Source: Oxalobacteraceae bacterium
GTDB lineage: Bacteria > Pseudomonadota > Gammaproteobacteria > Burkholderiales > Burkholderiaceae_D
Direction of reading: 5' to 3'
Assembly (NCBI GenBank): GCA_025352145.1
Contig: JANXTY010000021.1
Location: 1-64,000 of the forward strand
Length of the DNA: 64,000 nt
The notes under the pieces are model-generated. The model saw only the letters and a program-made list of their open reading frames with translations. It ran no database searches and was not told the origin of the DNA. Of this stretch, positions 9,053-17,041 are shown one piece after another (the stretch's first letter is position 1; each line of letters opens with the position of its first letter). The translations under genes and the position numbers were made by a program.

Positions 9053-11467
9053 ATGATCACTCAACCTAGCGTTTTATCTCCTCATCTATCTGTCTGCGTA
9101 CCTGGTGTTAGTCTTGCGCGATCTAAAACCCGCACCATCTTGCATAGTTCAGTCATGAGTAGCTTGCTGTGCTTGGGCCAATTCACACTGGCCCAAACCA
9201 TAGCGCCTCCGGCAACGTCTGAGGTTACTGTTAAACCCGTCGTTCCTGCCAAAGCAGGCATGAAGGAGATTGCAAAGGGAAATGCCAAGGAAAGCCCTAA
9301 GCTGGAAACTAAAACAGAACCGACGGCCGCTGCTCCAGACAATGCCAGTGATGTCACTACCATCACGGTGACGAGTAACCGCACTAGCAACCGGATTGAC
9401 CGTCAAGTCTATGATGTCAAGACTGACATCGCCAACACCACCAGCTCGGTCGCAGACGCACTCAATAATGTGCCCTCAGTGACGGTCGATCCGAATGGTG
9501 CTGTGAGCTTGCGTGGCCGTACCAATGTGCAGATATTGGTCGATGGTAAACCGTCAGCCATGCTGCAAGGCGAGAACCGTGGCGACGCTTTACGCGCCAT
9601 GCCTGCAGCGGACATTAAATCCATTGAAGTGATCAATAATCCGGGCGCGCAATTTGGCAATGAAGGTGGTGGCGGACCTATTCTGAATTTGGTAATGAAT
9701 CGCAACCGTCGCCCCGGCGGGGTTGGCTCTCTGAATGCCAATGTAGGAACAGCCGGTCGCTATAATTCCTCTTTGTTCGGCACTTATAATCAGGGGCGGT
9801 TGGGCTTTCAGGGGGGTATTAACGTGCGTCACGATGGGCGCAATGCTACGGGTGAAGTCGCCCTCGATAGGCTTGATCCAACCACCGGTGCTGTGATTGG
9901 CCGTAGTGCACAGACTTTTACCTCCACTGGCCTGACTGACTCTGCTGGCATCAACTCCACGCTGATCTATAACCTGAGCGATAAAGATACCATCGGGGTC
10001 AATCTCTCCTATTTTACCTTTGCCAGCGATCAAAGATCGAATGCCCGTTATCTAAGCTACGGCCAAGATGCTGCATTGGCTAGCGATTACATGCGTCTTA
10101 CGTTGGGCAATAGTGATAACAAGAACCTTAGTTGGGGGGCGCGAGCCGATCATAAAGGTACTGTTGATGGAGAGTTCTTCAAAATAGATCTTCGCGTATC
10201 CTCGTCGACTTACGCCAACGATGGCGTGTCGTCTAATATTTACGCGTTCAGCAATATCGGCACGGCGAATAGTCAAAGCCGTCAGGCCTACAAAACAGAA
10301 AAGACCATCATTGATTTTACCGGCGATTATGAACTCCCCATCGATAAGAATTTTCTTAAACTCGGCTATAAAATTGCGCGCAATAACAATAGTTTTGATA
10401 ATGGCTATATCGATATAGCCACTGGGACCCTGGTGGAAACGATCAACACCACACGAACCAATTTCTTTAAGCTCGATGAAACAGATTGGGCACTGTATGG
10501 TTCTTACGAGCTTCGTTTGAATCAAAAGTGGGGCGTTCAAGGCGGACTGCGTGTTGAAAAAACCAGTGTGGATATACAGCAGCTCACTACCAAGCTGTTT
10601 GCCACCAATGACTATATCAACTATATCCCGAGTTCTTTTGTCAGCTATAAGGTCTCGGACAATACCACTCTTCGTTTTAGCTATGCTCACCGTATTAGCC
10701 GCCCTAGTCCATACGATCTCAATCCGTTTGTGGTGTATCAGGATGAGCTTCATCTATCGTCGGGCAATCCCAAGCTGAAGCCGACGCAGACTGACTCATT
10801 TGAGCTTGGGTATGAATCTAAATGGGGCGTTGTGGATACCAATGTCAGGGGGTATTACCGCAAAGATAAAGATTCCATTTCTTATCGTAGCGATCCCTTT
10901 ATTACTGCCGATGGGACAACCGTAACGTTGACCACACGCGATAATGCTGGCAGCAATCGATCGGGTGGGCTGGAGTTTAGCTTTAGCGGCAAAGCTTTGC
11001 CAAAATTGACGATCAATGCCAGCGGTAATTTAGCCTATACCGAACAGAACACGATCAATACAGGAGGTAATATAAGCAAACTCACCGCGCCTTCTCTGAA
11101 CCTGCGGACAAGGTTTAATTATCAGGCCACCGAATCCGATTCGGTACAGATAGCTTTAAACGCGCAAGGTAAAACTTTGTCTGGACAAGGTTATCGTCAA
11201 CCGTTTGCGACCGCCGACTTTAGCTATCGTCACACGATAACGCCTAAACTTAGCCTGGTGATGAACGTGACCGATGTGTTCAGATCAAACAAATATGAGA
11301 CGATCATAGATACCACCACCCTCAAGGAAAGCAGCATCCGGCGTTATGACAGTCAGCTCGCGTATATCGGACTGTCCTATCGGTTTGGCGGAGTTACCCC
11401 ACCTTCTAAACCTAAAGCCGGAACTCCCCCAGGAACAGAAGTCATCAAGGTGAAGGAACGGAAGTAA
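9053..11467 (+). CDS. TonB-dependent outer-membrane receptor
   Basis: 804 residues. A long N-terminal leader with a hydrophobic segment ends near QFTLAQ (about residue 48), so export through Sec is likely, though ATG at 9155 would give a more ordinary signal peptide. A linker rich in Ala, Lys and Glu follows, then the plug domain (about 105-225) with VSLRGRTNVQILVDGKPSAM and IKSIEVINNPGAQFGNEG. The remainder has alternating aromatic beta-strands of a 22-stranded barrel. It resembles the CirA/outer-membrane beta-barrel group. The ligand is unknown and no transport genes are adjacent, so siderophore, peptide or glycan uptake are all open. Confidence 0.88.
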   Translation: MITQPSVLSPHLSVCVPGVSLARSKTRTILHSSVMSSLLCLGQFTLAQTIAPPATSEVTVKPVVPAKAGMKEIAKGNAKESPKLETKTEPTAAAPDNASDVTTITVTSNRTSNRIDRQVYDVKTDIANTTSSVADALNNVPSVTVDPNGAVSLRGRTNVQILVDGKPSAMLQGENRGDALRAMPAADIKSIEVINNPGAQFGNEGGGGPILNLVMNRNRRPGGVGSLNANVGTAGRYNSSLFGTYNQGRLGFQGGINVRHDGRNATGEVALDRLDPTTGAVIGRSAQTFTSTGLTDSAGINSTLIYNLSDKDTIGVNLSYFTFASDQRSNARYLSYGQDAALASDYMRLTLGNSDNKNLSWGARADHKGTVDGEFFKIDLRVSSSTYANDGVSSNIYAFSNIGTANSQSRQAYKTEKTIIDFTGDYELPIDKNFLKLGYKIARNNNSFDNGYIDIATGTLVETINTTRTNFFKLDETDWALYGSYELRLNQKWGVQGGLRVEKTSVDIQQLTTKLFATNDYINYIPSSFVSYKVSDNTTLRFSYAHRISRPSPYDLNPFVVYQDELHLSSGNPKLKPTQTDSFELGYESKWGVVDTNVRGYYRKDKDSISYRSDPFITADGTTVTLTTRDNAGSNRSGGLEFSFSGKALPKLTINASGNLAYTEQNTINTGGNISKLTAPSLNLRTRFNYQATESDSVQIALNAQGKTLSGQGYRQPFATADFSYRHTITPKLSLVMNVTDVFRSNKYETIIDTTTLKESSIRRYDSQLAYIGLSYRFGGVTPPSKPKAGTPPGTEVIKVKERK

Positions 11468-11479
11468 GCGGTAGGCAGC

Positions 11480-11724
11480 CAGCGCCAATTCCCTTTACTT
11501 GGAGGCTTACGTTCTACGAGGAAATATACAAAGGTCGTTAAAAACGCCCAGGAAAAATAAGTAGTAAGAAAAAGGACCCAGCGTTGCGGAGAAAGATCAT
11601 ATTGCTCACCATCCTGGATGTCCCCTACAGAGATAGAAGTTAAGTGAAGGGTTCCTATGACTATCCAAAAAATACTGGCATAGAAAAAAATATGTAAATA
11701 TTTTTGTGTTTTAGGGCTAAACAT
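11480..11724 (-). pseudogene. N-terminal fragment of a membrane protein, possibly a sensor kinase
   Basis: The first ~75 residues from 11724 look like a genuine protein: two hydrophobic segments (YLHIFFYASIFWIVIG and WVLFLTTYFSWAFLTTFVYF) joined by a polar loop, ending in FLVERKPPSK. Beyond that the frame runs antisense into the 3' end of the receptor gene and has no protein-like character. It reads as the surviving 5' end of a multi-helix inner-membrane protein, perhaps a LytS/AlgZ-like kinase, whose remainder was deleted. The kinase idea is inference only. Confidence 0.45.
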
Positions 11725-12000
11725 TTATTTTATTTCTTGTTCCACATTAAGCCCGCTGAAAGTCATGATCGTTTCACAACAATTTTATCGCACCACCCAG
11801 GCGAATTTCAGTTGGCATTTTTTTCGTATTCTAGATTGCCTGATTTCAGCATAATTGCCCTACCAAATTTCACATCCCCATCGCATAATTACCCCGCTAA
11901 TTCCAGCGATATTTCCCACAACAAATATAACTTCTTTCGGCCCGCAATAAGTTGCGCAGAGGTCTCTTACATAGAAAGCCTCTAGCAGCTAATTAGCATT
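11725..12000. other. AT-rich gap with a solitary IS5-type end
   Basis: No credible gene. GTTGCGCAGAGGTCTC at 11951-11966 matches the right end of the element at 12685-12805 in 14 of 16 positions, but no left partner was seen upstream. It may be a remnant of a related element. Confidence 0.4.
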
Positions 12001-12477
12001 TTAGGTGGCGTTAGATGGTAGGAATTGAAAATCTAACGACCACATTTCCGGTAAACAAATTTTAAACAATCCTGATCGCGCCGTCCTTCTCGCTAATTTC
12101 AGAAGCGCCTTGTCCTTAGTAATGAGCACATCTGCATAAGCATCACAAGCGAGTTGAAGAAATTTCTGATCATCTTTATCACGACAAATCGGTAGAATAA
12201 TGTCGGTTCGTGGGTTCGGTTCGATACACAAAATAAGGGCATCAAATTGCGCTGCGCTTTGCGCTTTAGACTCTTCATTTAAACGTAAATGTTGATAGCC
12301 GAGGACGATCTGCCATTCCGTCCGACAATCTGCACGCGTGATGACTTCCACTTGGCCACTTTCCATAGCGGCCCGCAATAATTTCCAGCGTGGATCGTAA
12401 AATACAAACAAATCGAGACATACGTTAGTGTCAAGGACGAGGCGCTTTGGCTTAGGTATCATGGTCGGCATTTTCAC
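12001..12477 (-). CDS. PIN-domain protein, toxin-like
   Basis: 158 residues covering one PIN domain. Acidic residues typical of the metal site are visible: RLVLDTNVCLDLF near the N-terminus, CRDKDDQKFLQLA near 105-115, and DVLITKDKALLKLA near 123-135. PIN proteins are Mg-dependent ribonucleases and this type is annotated as a putative toxin component (COG1569-like). A matching antitoxin of 70-100 codons was not found directly upstream or downstream, so it may be solitary, or regulated from elsewhere. Start could be 12477 or the Met three codons later. Confidence 0.75.
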   Translation of the reverse strand: MKMPTMIPKPKRLVLDTNVCLDLFVFYDPRWKLLRAAMESGQVEVITRADCRTEWQIVLGYQHLRLNEESKAQSAAQFDALILCIEPNPRTDIILPICRDKDDQKFLQLACDAYADVLITKDKALLKLARRTARSGLFKICLPEMWSLDFQFLPSNAT

Positions 12478-12684
12478 CTATTTTGATCCATAACGTTGAT
12501 TGTTCTTTCTCCCGCGAAAACGCTCGATCTAGATACGTCGTTAATGACAACTCACTCTTTCTCATCATGCGAAAAGAGGAGTAACTTGTAGGTAATGATC
12601 AAGGCAAAGCGGGGGGAATTACCTTGTTTATGTAATACACATCGACGAAAGTCTTGAATTGCTTAGTGGGCACACCCCATTATT

Positions 12685-12805
12685 GAGATCTCTGTACAAC
12701 GGTAGGGAACGGCAAAATATTGGATCGAAAAGCCCAACCAGTCGCCTGTACAGTGAGGATCGCAGGTTCAAGATTTCGTCGCGCCGTAGGTTGTGCAGAG
12801 GCCTC
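12685..12805. mobile_element. 121-bp MITE-like element with IS5-type ends
   Basis: GAGATCTCTGTACAAC (12685-12700) and GTTGTGCAGAGGCCTC (12790-12805) are inverted repeats matching at 13 of 16 positions. Both sides are flanked by TTATT (12680-12684 and 12806-12810), a candidate target duplication. The interior has no transposase coding. The end sequence resembles IS5-group termini (GAGNCCTxTGCAC), so it was probably moved by such a transposase. It sits 20 bp past the lexA stop codon. Confidence 0.6.
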
Positions 12806-12829
12806 TTATTTGCGATACTCAAAATGCCC

Positions 12830-13492
12830 TTATCCCCACGCACGCAATAGCCCGACAGCCAATCCCTCCAATGTGAAATCATCGCGCCCCACTTCAATAC
12901 GGATCGGCTTGAAATCAGGATTTTCAGGAAGTAATTCAATCACTGAACCAGTCTTCTTGTAGCGTTTCACCGTGACATCGTCCCCAATTCTTGCGACAAT
13001 AATTTGCCCATCTTTTACATTGTCGACTTTTTTTACAGCCAATAAGTCGCCATCCATAATGCCAATATCACGCATCGACAACCCACGTACTTTAAGTAAA
13101 TAATCTGGTCTAGCAGAAAAGAATGCGGGATCAACAGTGTAGGTGGCCTCAATATGTTCCTGTGCCAAGATAGGCGATCCAGCGGCAACTCGACCAACTA
13201 GGGGCAGGCATAACTGCATCAACGCAGAATCGGGTAATGCCAGTTGGCTTCCGCCAGAACGCTGCATGGCATTCTGCCCGATATTGCGTAAGCGGATACC
13301 ACGCGACATACCGGGCGAAATATCGATGGCCCCCTTACGCGCCAGCGCTTGCAAATGCTCTTCTGCGGCATTGACCGAGCGAAAACCCAATTCTGTTGCG
13401 ATTTCTGCTCGAGTGGGAGGAAATCCAGTATTTTCAATGGCATCCTTAATCAAATTTAGGATTTGTTCTTGACGGGCAGTGAGTTTGATCAT
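12830..13492 (-). CDS. lexA: LexA repressor, SOS regulator
   Basis: 220 residues. Winged helix-turn-helix (1-70) with [12 protein letters not shown] and [25 protein letters not shown]. The cleavage site Ala-Gly is in RVAAGSP near residue 97, the catalytic Ser in GLSMRD near 137 and the catalytic Lys in DVTVKRYKK near 174. RecA filaments trigger self-cleavage and release the DNA-damage regulon. Two LexA boxes lie 45-77 bases upstream, so autoregulation is expected. It follows trmJ on the same strand. Confidence 0.97.
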   Translation of the reverse strand: MIKLTARQEQILNLIKDAIENTGFPPTRAEIATELGFRSVNAAEEHLQALARKGAIDISPGMSRGIRLRNIGQNAMQRSGGSQLALPDSALMQLCLPLVGRVAAGSPILAQEHIEATYTVDPAFFSARPDYLLKVRGLSMRDIGIMDGDLLAVKKVDNVKDGQIIVARIGDDVTVKRYKKTGSVIELLPENPDFKPIRIEVGRDDFTLEGLAVGLLRAWG

Positions 13493-13536
13493 ATCGGTAC
13501 CATATTGGTGAATACTATTCTCGTTGCAGGGCTGGG

Positions 13537-13569
13537 CTGTTTTTATATACAGACTGTATTTTTATACAG
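13537..13569 (-). promoter_or_regulatory. Two tandem SOS (LexA) boxes at the lexA promoter
   Basis: CTGTTTTTATATACAG (13537-13552) and CTGTATTTTTATACAG (13554-13569) each fit CTG-N10-CAG and are one base apart. On the minus strand TTGCAC (13573-13568) and TGTATA (13550-13545) are spaced 17 bases as a promoter that both boxes cover. Two boxes in front of lexA is the arrangement known from Escherichia coli. Confidence 0.9.
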
Positions 13570-13641
13570 TGCAAGCCATAATGCAAGTATATTCTCCAGC
13601 GTGATGCAGTAAAAATACCGCCTTCGATTTAACAAAAAAAT

Positions 13642-14400
13642 CTATTTTTTAATATGAAGCAAAATTTGCTTGGCAATACCACGCAAAATATTGACTTCCT
13701 CCATCTCAAGTTGCGTTCGGGAAAACAACCTTTTTAGCCTTTGTAATAATTTTTTTGGGTGGGCTGCATCGAGAAAATCAATCGCAATCAACGCTTGTTC
13801 TAAATGGATAAACATTCCGTCAATTTGATTGAGCGTGGCTGCCTCTCCATGAAAGCCAATACCTCTTTCAAGTAGATGGTCACCTATCTCCGCAACACGG
13901 CATTCGTAAGCCAACACCTGCGCTGCTTGGGCAAGATTCAAGGAAGAATAGTCTGAATTAGCCGGGATATTGATCAATACATTGCATTTCTCCACCACGT
14001 CGTTAGGTAATCCAAAACGCTCATTGCCAAACAAGAGGGCACCCTTTATTTCAACATCGTTTGCAAGACGAGTCGCCAAAACTCGCGGCGTTAAGATCGG
14101 CGGTGAAAATTCACGCAATCGTGCGCTGACTGCCGCTGCAAAATTACATCCATCAAGCGCCTCCGCGATCGAGCCCACGATCCGCGCATTCTTTAAAACA
14201 TCTTGGGCCCCGCTAGCAAACGCAACGGCCTCTTCTTGCATCAATACATCAGAAAAACGTGGATTTACTAGCACCAACTCGGAAAATCCCATTGTCTTCA
14301 TCGCCCTAGCCACCGAACCGATATTGCCGGGACGACTTGTTTCGACCAATACGAATCGCAGCCTTTTAAAAAGAGAAGTGTTGGTTTGACTTGGGTTCAT
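13642..14400 (-). CDS. trmJ: tRNA (cytidine/uridine-32-2'-O)-methyltransferase
   Basis: 252 residues. An N-terminal SPOUT fold of the TrmH group is shown by ETSRPGNIGSVARAMKTMGF (about 17-37), LLFGNERFGLPN (about 128) and SSLNLAQAAQVLAYE (about 158), the three conserved motifs that form the S-adenosylmethionine knot. The C-terminal helical part suits TrmJ rather than TrmL. It methylates position 32 of several tRNAs in the cytoplasm. It is divergent from suhB with about 140 bp between starts, and upstream of lexA on the same strand. Confidence 0.88.
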   Translation of the reverse strand: MNPSQTNTSLFKRLRFVLVETSRPGNIGSVARAMKTMGFSELVLVNPRFSDVLMQEEAVAFASGAQDVLKNARIVGSIAEALDGCNFAAAVSARLREFSPPILTPRVLATRLANDVEIKGALLFGNERFGLPNDVVEKCNVLINIPANSDYSSLNLAQAAQVLAYECRVAEIGDHLLERGIGFHGEAATLNQIDGMFIHLEQALIAIDFLDAAHPKKLLQRLKRLFSRTQLEMEEVNILRGIAKQILLHIKK

Positions 14401-14542
14401 TTAAAATAGTAGCCTTCTGTAGTAAGAAGAATGATTGTTTCCACGGCGAAGCAATTACACTCTTGCCGCATCGCTCTTGTGCCACGTTTTGTTCCACGCA
14501 GTGTGTCGTAGATCAAAGTGCACTCATTTTAACGGAAGCTCT

Positions 14543-15334
14543 ATGCACCCAATGCTTAATACGGCAGTCAAAGCCGCCCGCCGCGGCGCCGCGATCATTA
14601 ACCGCGCCTCATTTGACATTGATCGCATTAAGGTCACTGAGAAGCAACATAACGATTTCGTCACTGAAGTTGATCAAGCCGCAGAACAAGCCATCATTGA
14701 AGTCTTGCTCAAGGCTTACCCGGATCATGCAATCCTCGCCGAAGAGTCAGGCGCATCCCATAATCTACACGACGATAATGAAAACGTCTGGATCATTGAT
14801 CCACTTGATGGCACTACGAATTTCATTCATGGCTTTCCGCAATATTGTGTGTCAATCGCACTACAGCAACGCGGCATCATCACACAAGCCGTCGTGTACG
14901 ATCCCACACGAAACGATCTCTTTACTGCTACAAAAGGCAGCGGTGCCTATCTCAATGACAAACGTTTACGCGTCACGAAGCTCGATAGAATTGCCGATGC
15001 ATTAATCGGAACAGGATTTCCTCACCGTGACCTGCGGGCATTGGATGAATACACCAAAATGTTTCGCGTCATGAGCGAGCAATGCCAAGGATTGCGTCGC
15101 CCAGGCGCGGCAGCGCTAGATCTGGCCTACGTTGCGGCGGGTCGGCTTGACGGCTTTTTTGAAAAAGGATTACAGCCGTGGGATATCGCTGCCGGCTCTT
15201 TGTTGATTACCGAAGCAGGTGGCATCGTAGGCACTTTCTCAGGTGAGGCAGACTATCTCTACAAAGGCGACGTGATTACTGGAACACCCAAGGTATTTGC
15301 GCAAATGCTCAATTTATTAAAGCCGTTTGCCTAA
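14543..15334 (+). CDS. suhB: Inositol-1-monophosphatase family protein SuhB
   Basis: 263 residues from ATG 14543, the usual start [15 protein letters not shown]; upstream in-frame extension is unlikely to be coding. Metal and substrate motifs are present: AILAEESG near 66, [15 protein letters not shown] near 84 and the C-terminal [19 protein letters not shown] near 210. SuhB hydrolyses inositol-1-phosphate and, in Escherichia coli, also acts in rRNA antitermination with Nus factors. It is followed by a terminator at 15371. Confidence 0.94.
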   Translation: MHPMLNTAVKAARRGAAIINRASFDIDRIKVTEKQHNDFVTEVDQAAEQAIIEVLLKAYPDHAILAEESGASHNLHDDNENVWIIDPLDGTTNFIHGFPQYCVSIALQQRGIITQAVVYDPTRNDLFTATKGSGAYLNDKRLRVTKLDRIADALIGTGFPHRDLRALDEYTKMFRVMSEQCQGLRRPGAAALDLAYVAAGRLDGFFEKGLQPWDIAAGSLLITEAGGIVGTFSGEADYLYKGDVITGTPKVFAQMLNLLKPFA

Positions 15335-15370
15335 AATGTCGCGGGTAAATACAACAATTTTATAGACCCG

Positions 15371-15400
15371 ACGGCCCCACTACTGCGGGCCGTGTTTATT
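15371..15400 (+). terminator. Rho-independent terminator after suhB
   Basis: ACGGCCC (15371-15377) and GGGCCGT (15387-15393) form a 7-bp GC-rich stem with a 9-base loop, followed by GTTTATTTTC. Confidence 0.7.
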
Positions 15401-15438
15401 TTCACAAACAGAAATGTCGGCACCTTCAACAACACTGT

Positions 15439-15572
15439 TATAATCCGGCGGTGCGGCACTTTGTACCAGTCCCCTTGCCGCTGTCCTACGACCTTCTAAT
15501 CTGATCTGTTTGCCTGCGACTGGCGCCTCGTAGCATTTTTGGCGACAGGCCGATCTTCACCATAAAGTTATC
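15439..15572 (+). promoter_or_regulatory. Promoter and structured 5' leader of rhlE
   Basis: TATAAT at 15439-15444 places transcription start near 15451, about 120 bases before the ATG. In this leader CTGTC-CTACGA (15481-15491) can pair with TCGTAG (15528-15533) and GACAG (15544-15548), with a ten-base bulge. Long structured leaders are known for some cold-induced RNA-helicase genes; that role here is inference. Confidence 0.5.
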
Positions 15573-16931
15573 ATGTCCTTCTCTAAACTCGGCCTATCCG
15601 ATGCGATTGTTCGCGCTGTTACTGAACATGGCTATACCACCCCAACACCGATCCAAATGCAAGCAATTCCTGCTGTACTGGCAGGCGGCGATTTATTGGC
15701 TGGGGCACAAACTGGTACCGGAAAAACCGCTGGCTTTACTCTACCCATCCTACACCGCCTATCCAATGACACCTTGGGAGCTGCGCAGACCACCACGACA
15801 TCCCAAAGGTCGATTCGCGCTCTGGTGCTCACCCCAACCCGCGAACTGGCAGCGCAAGTAGAGGAAAGTGTCCGTACTTACGGCAAATACCTGCACCTAA
15901 ACTCGACCGTCATTTTTGGTGGCGTTGGTATCAACCCTCAAATTAAGCAACTCAAGCACGGTGTCGACATTCTGGTAGCTACACCAGGCCGCCTACTCGA
16001 TCACATGCAGCAAGGCACGGTAAACTTATCTAAAGTCGAGATACTTATTTTGGATGAAGCCGATCGCATGCTCGATATGGGCTTCATCAAAGACATTCGC
16101 AAAGTGCTCGCTGTTCTACCCAAGAAACGCCAGAATTTATTATTCTCAGCTACTTTTTCTGAAGAGATAAAAGCGCTGGCAGATGGTCTGCTCAACTCGC
16201 CTGCAATGATTGAAGTCGCACGTCGCAACTCGACTGTCGAAATCATTTCGCAAAAAGTACATCCAGTGGACCGCGACAAAAAACACCCGATGCTGGCACA
16301 CCTGATCAAAACCAATCAATGGTCGCAGGTGCTGGTATTTACACGTACCAAGCATGGTGCCAATAAATTAGTCGAACAGCTGGAAAAGGACGGAATTGGC
16401 GCACTAGCGATTCATGGCAACAAAAGTCAATCGGCGCGTACTCGTGCATTGACCGAATTCAAGAGTGGTGAACTACAGGTACTAGTGGCAACCGACATTG
16501 CTGCCAGAGGTATTGACATTGACCAATTGCCGCACGTGGTCAACTATGACTTACCCAACGTGCCGGAAGATTATGTTCATCGCATCGGCCGTACCGGTCG
16601 CGCCGGTGCCACTGGCGAAGCCGTTTCACTGGTTTGTGTGGATGAGCATGAAATGCTGCGCGATATTGAAAAACTCATCAAGCAATCGCTGCCAAAACAA
16701 GTCATCCCCGGTTTCGAGCCGGACCTCAACGCCAAGGCACAACCGGTTCAACTACGAAGCGGCAACGGGGGGGGGCATCGCAATCAACCACGTGCTGGCG
16801 GCGGTGCGGTGGTTAAAGTGAAAACAACACAATCCGCCAAATCTAGAACAGGGGCACCAGCAAAACCATCTAGCAATAAATTTCCACCTCGTCCGGCTGC
16901 CCCTCATCGCTCTGGTGGCCGCGGTAGGTAA
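15573..16931 (+). CDS. rhlE: DEAD-box ATP-dependent RNA helicase, RhlE-like
   Basis: 452 residues. Helicase motifs in order: Q motif [13 protein letters not shown], motif I AQTGTGKT (about 45), [15 protein letters not shown], motif II DEAD (about 160), motif III SAT, and motif [12 protein letters not shown] (about 340). The last ~70 residues are basic and rich in Gly, Pro and Lys, as in RhlE C-terminal tails that bind RNA. It remodels rRNA precursors and RNA-protein complexes in the cytoplasm. A long structured leader precedes it, and it converges on ppiD. The best family match is RhlE; SrmB or RhlB are less likely given the short motif spacing and tail. Confidence 0.9.
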   Translation: MSFSKLGLSDAIVRAVTEHGYTTPTPIQMQAIPAVLAGGDLLAGAQTGTGKTAGFTLPILHRLSNDTLGAAQTTTTSQRSIRALVLTPTRELAAQVEESVRTYGKYLHLNSTVIFGGVGINPQIKQLKHGVDILVATPGRLLDHMQQGTVNLSKVEILILDEADRMLDMGFIKDIRKVLAVLPKKRQNLLFSATFSEEIKALADGLLNSPAMIEVARRNSTVEIISQKVHPVDRDKKHPMLAHLIKTNQWSQVLVFTRTKHGANKLVEQLEKDGIGALAIHGNKSQSARTRALTEFKSGELQVLVATDIAARGIDIDQLPHVVNYDLPNVPEDYVHRIGRTGRAGATGEAVSLVCVDEHEMLRDIEKLIKQSLPKQVIPGFEPDLNAKAQPVQLRSGNGGGHRNQPRAGGGAVVKVKTTQSAKSRTGAPAKPSSNKFPPRPAAPHRSGGRGR

Positions 16932-16942
16932 TTTGAAAACTT

Positions 16943-16978
16943 AGAGGCAATTAGCATAAACGCTATCGCCTCTATCTA
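16943..16978. terminator. Hairpin between convergent rhlE and ppiD
   Basis: AGAGGC (16943-16948) and GCCTCT (16968-16973) pair, with inner AGC/GCT arms. It may end transcription from both sides. The T-tract is weak. Confidence 0.45.
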
Positions 16979-17041
16979 AAGCACAGCAAATGGGAAATAA
17001 ATTGCTGCTGCGATCAAATAATTTTTGTACGCATAATATTT

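Noticed and set aside
9082-10753. Several long antisense frames within the first TonB receptor gene
   Set aside because: They mirror the codon pattern of the receptor and lack family features.
14391-14542. N-terminal extension of SuhB
   Set aside because: The conserved SuhB start [15 protein letters not shown] is at 14543, and the upstream frame has no similarity to the family.
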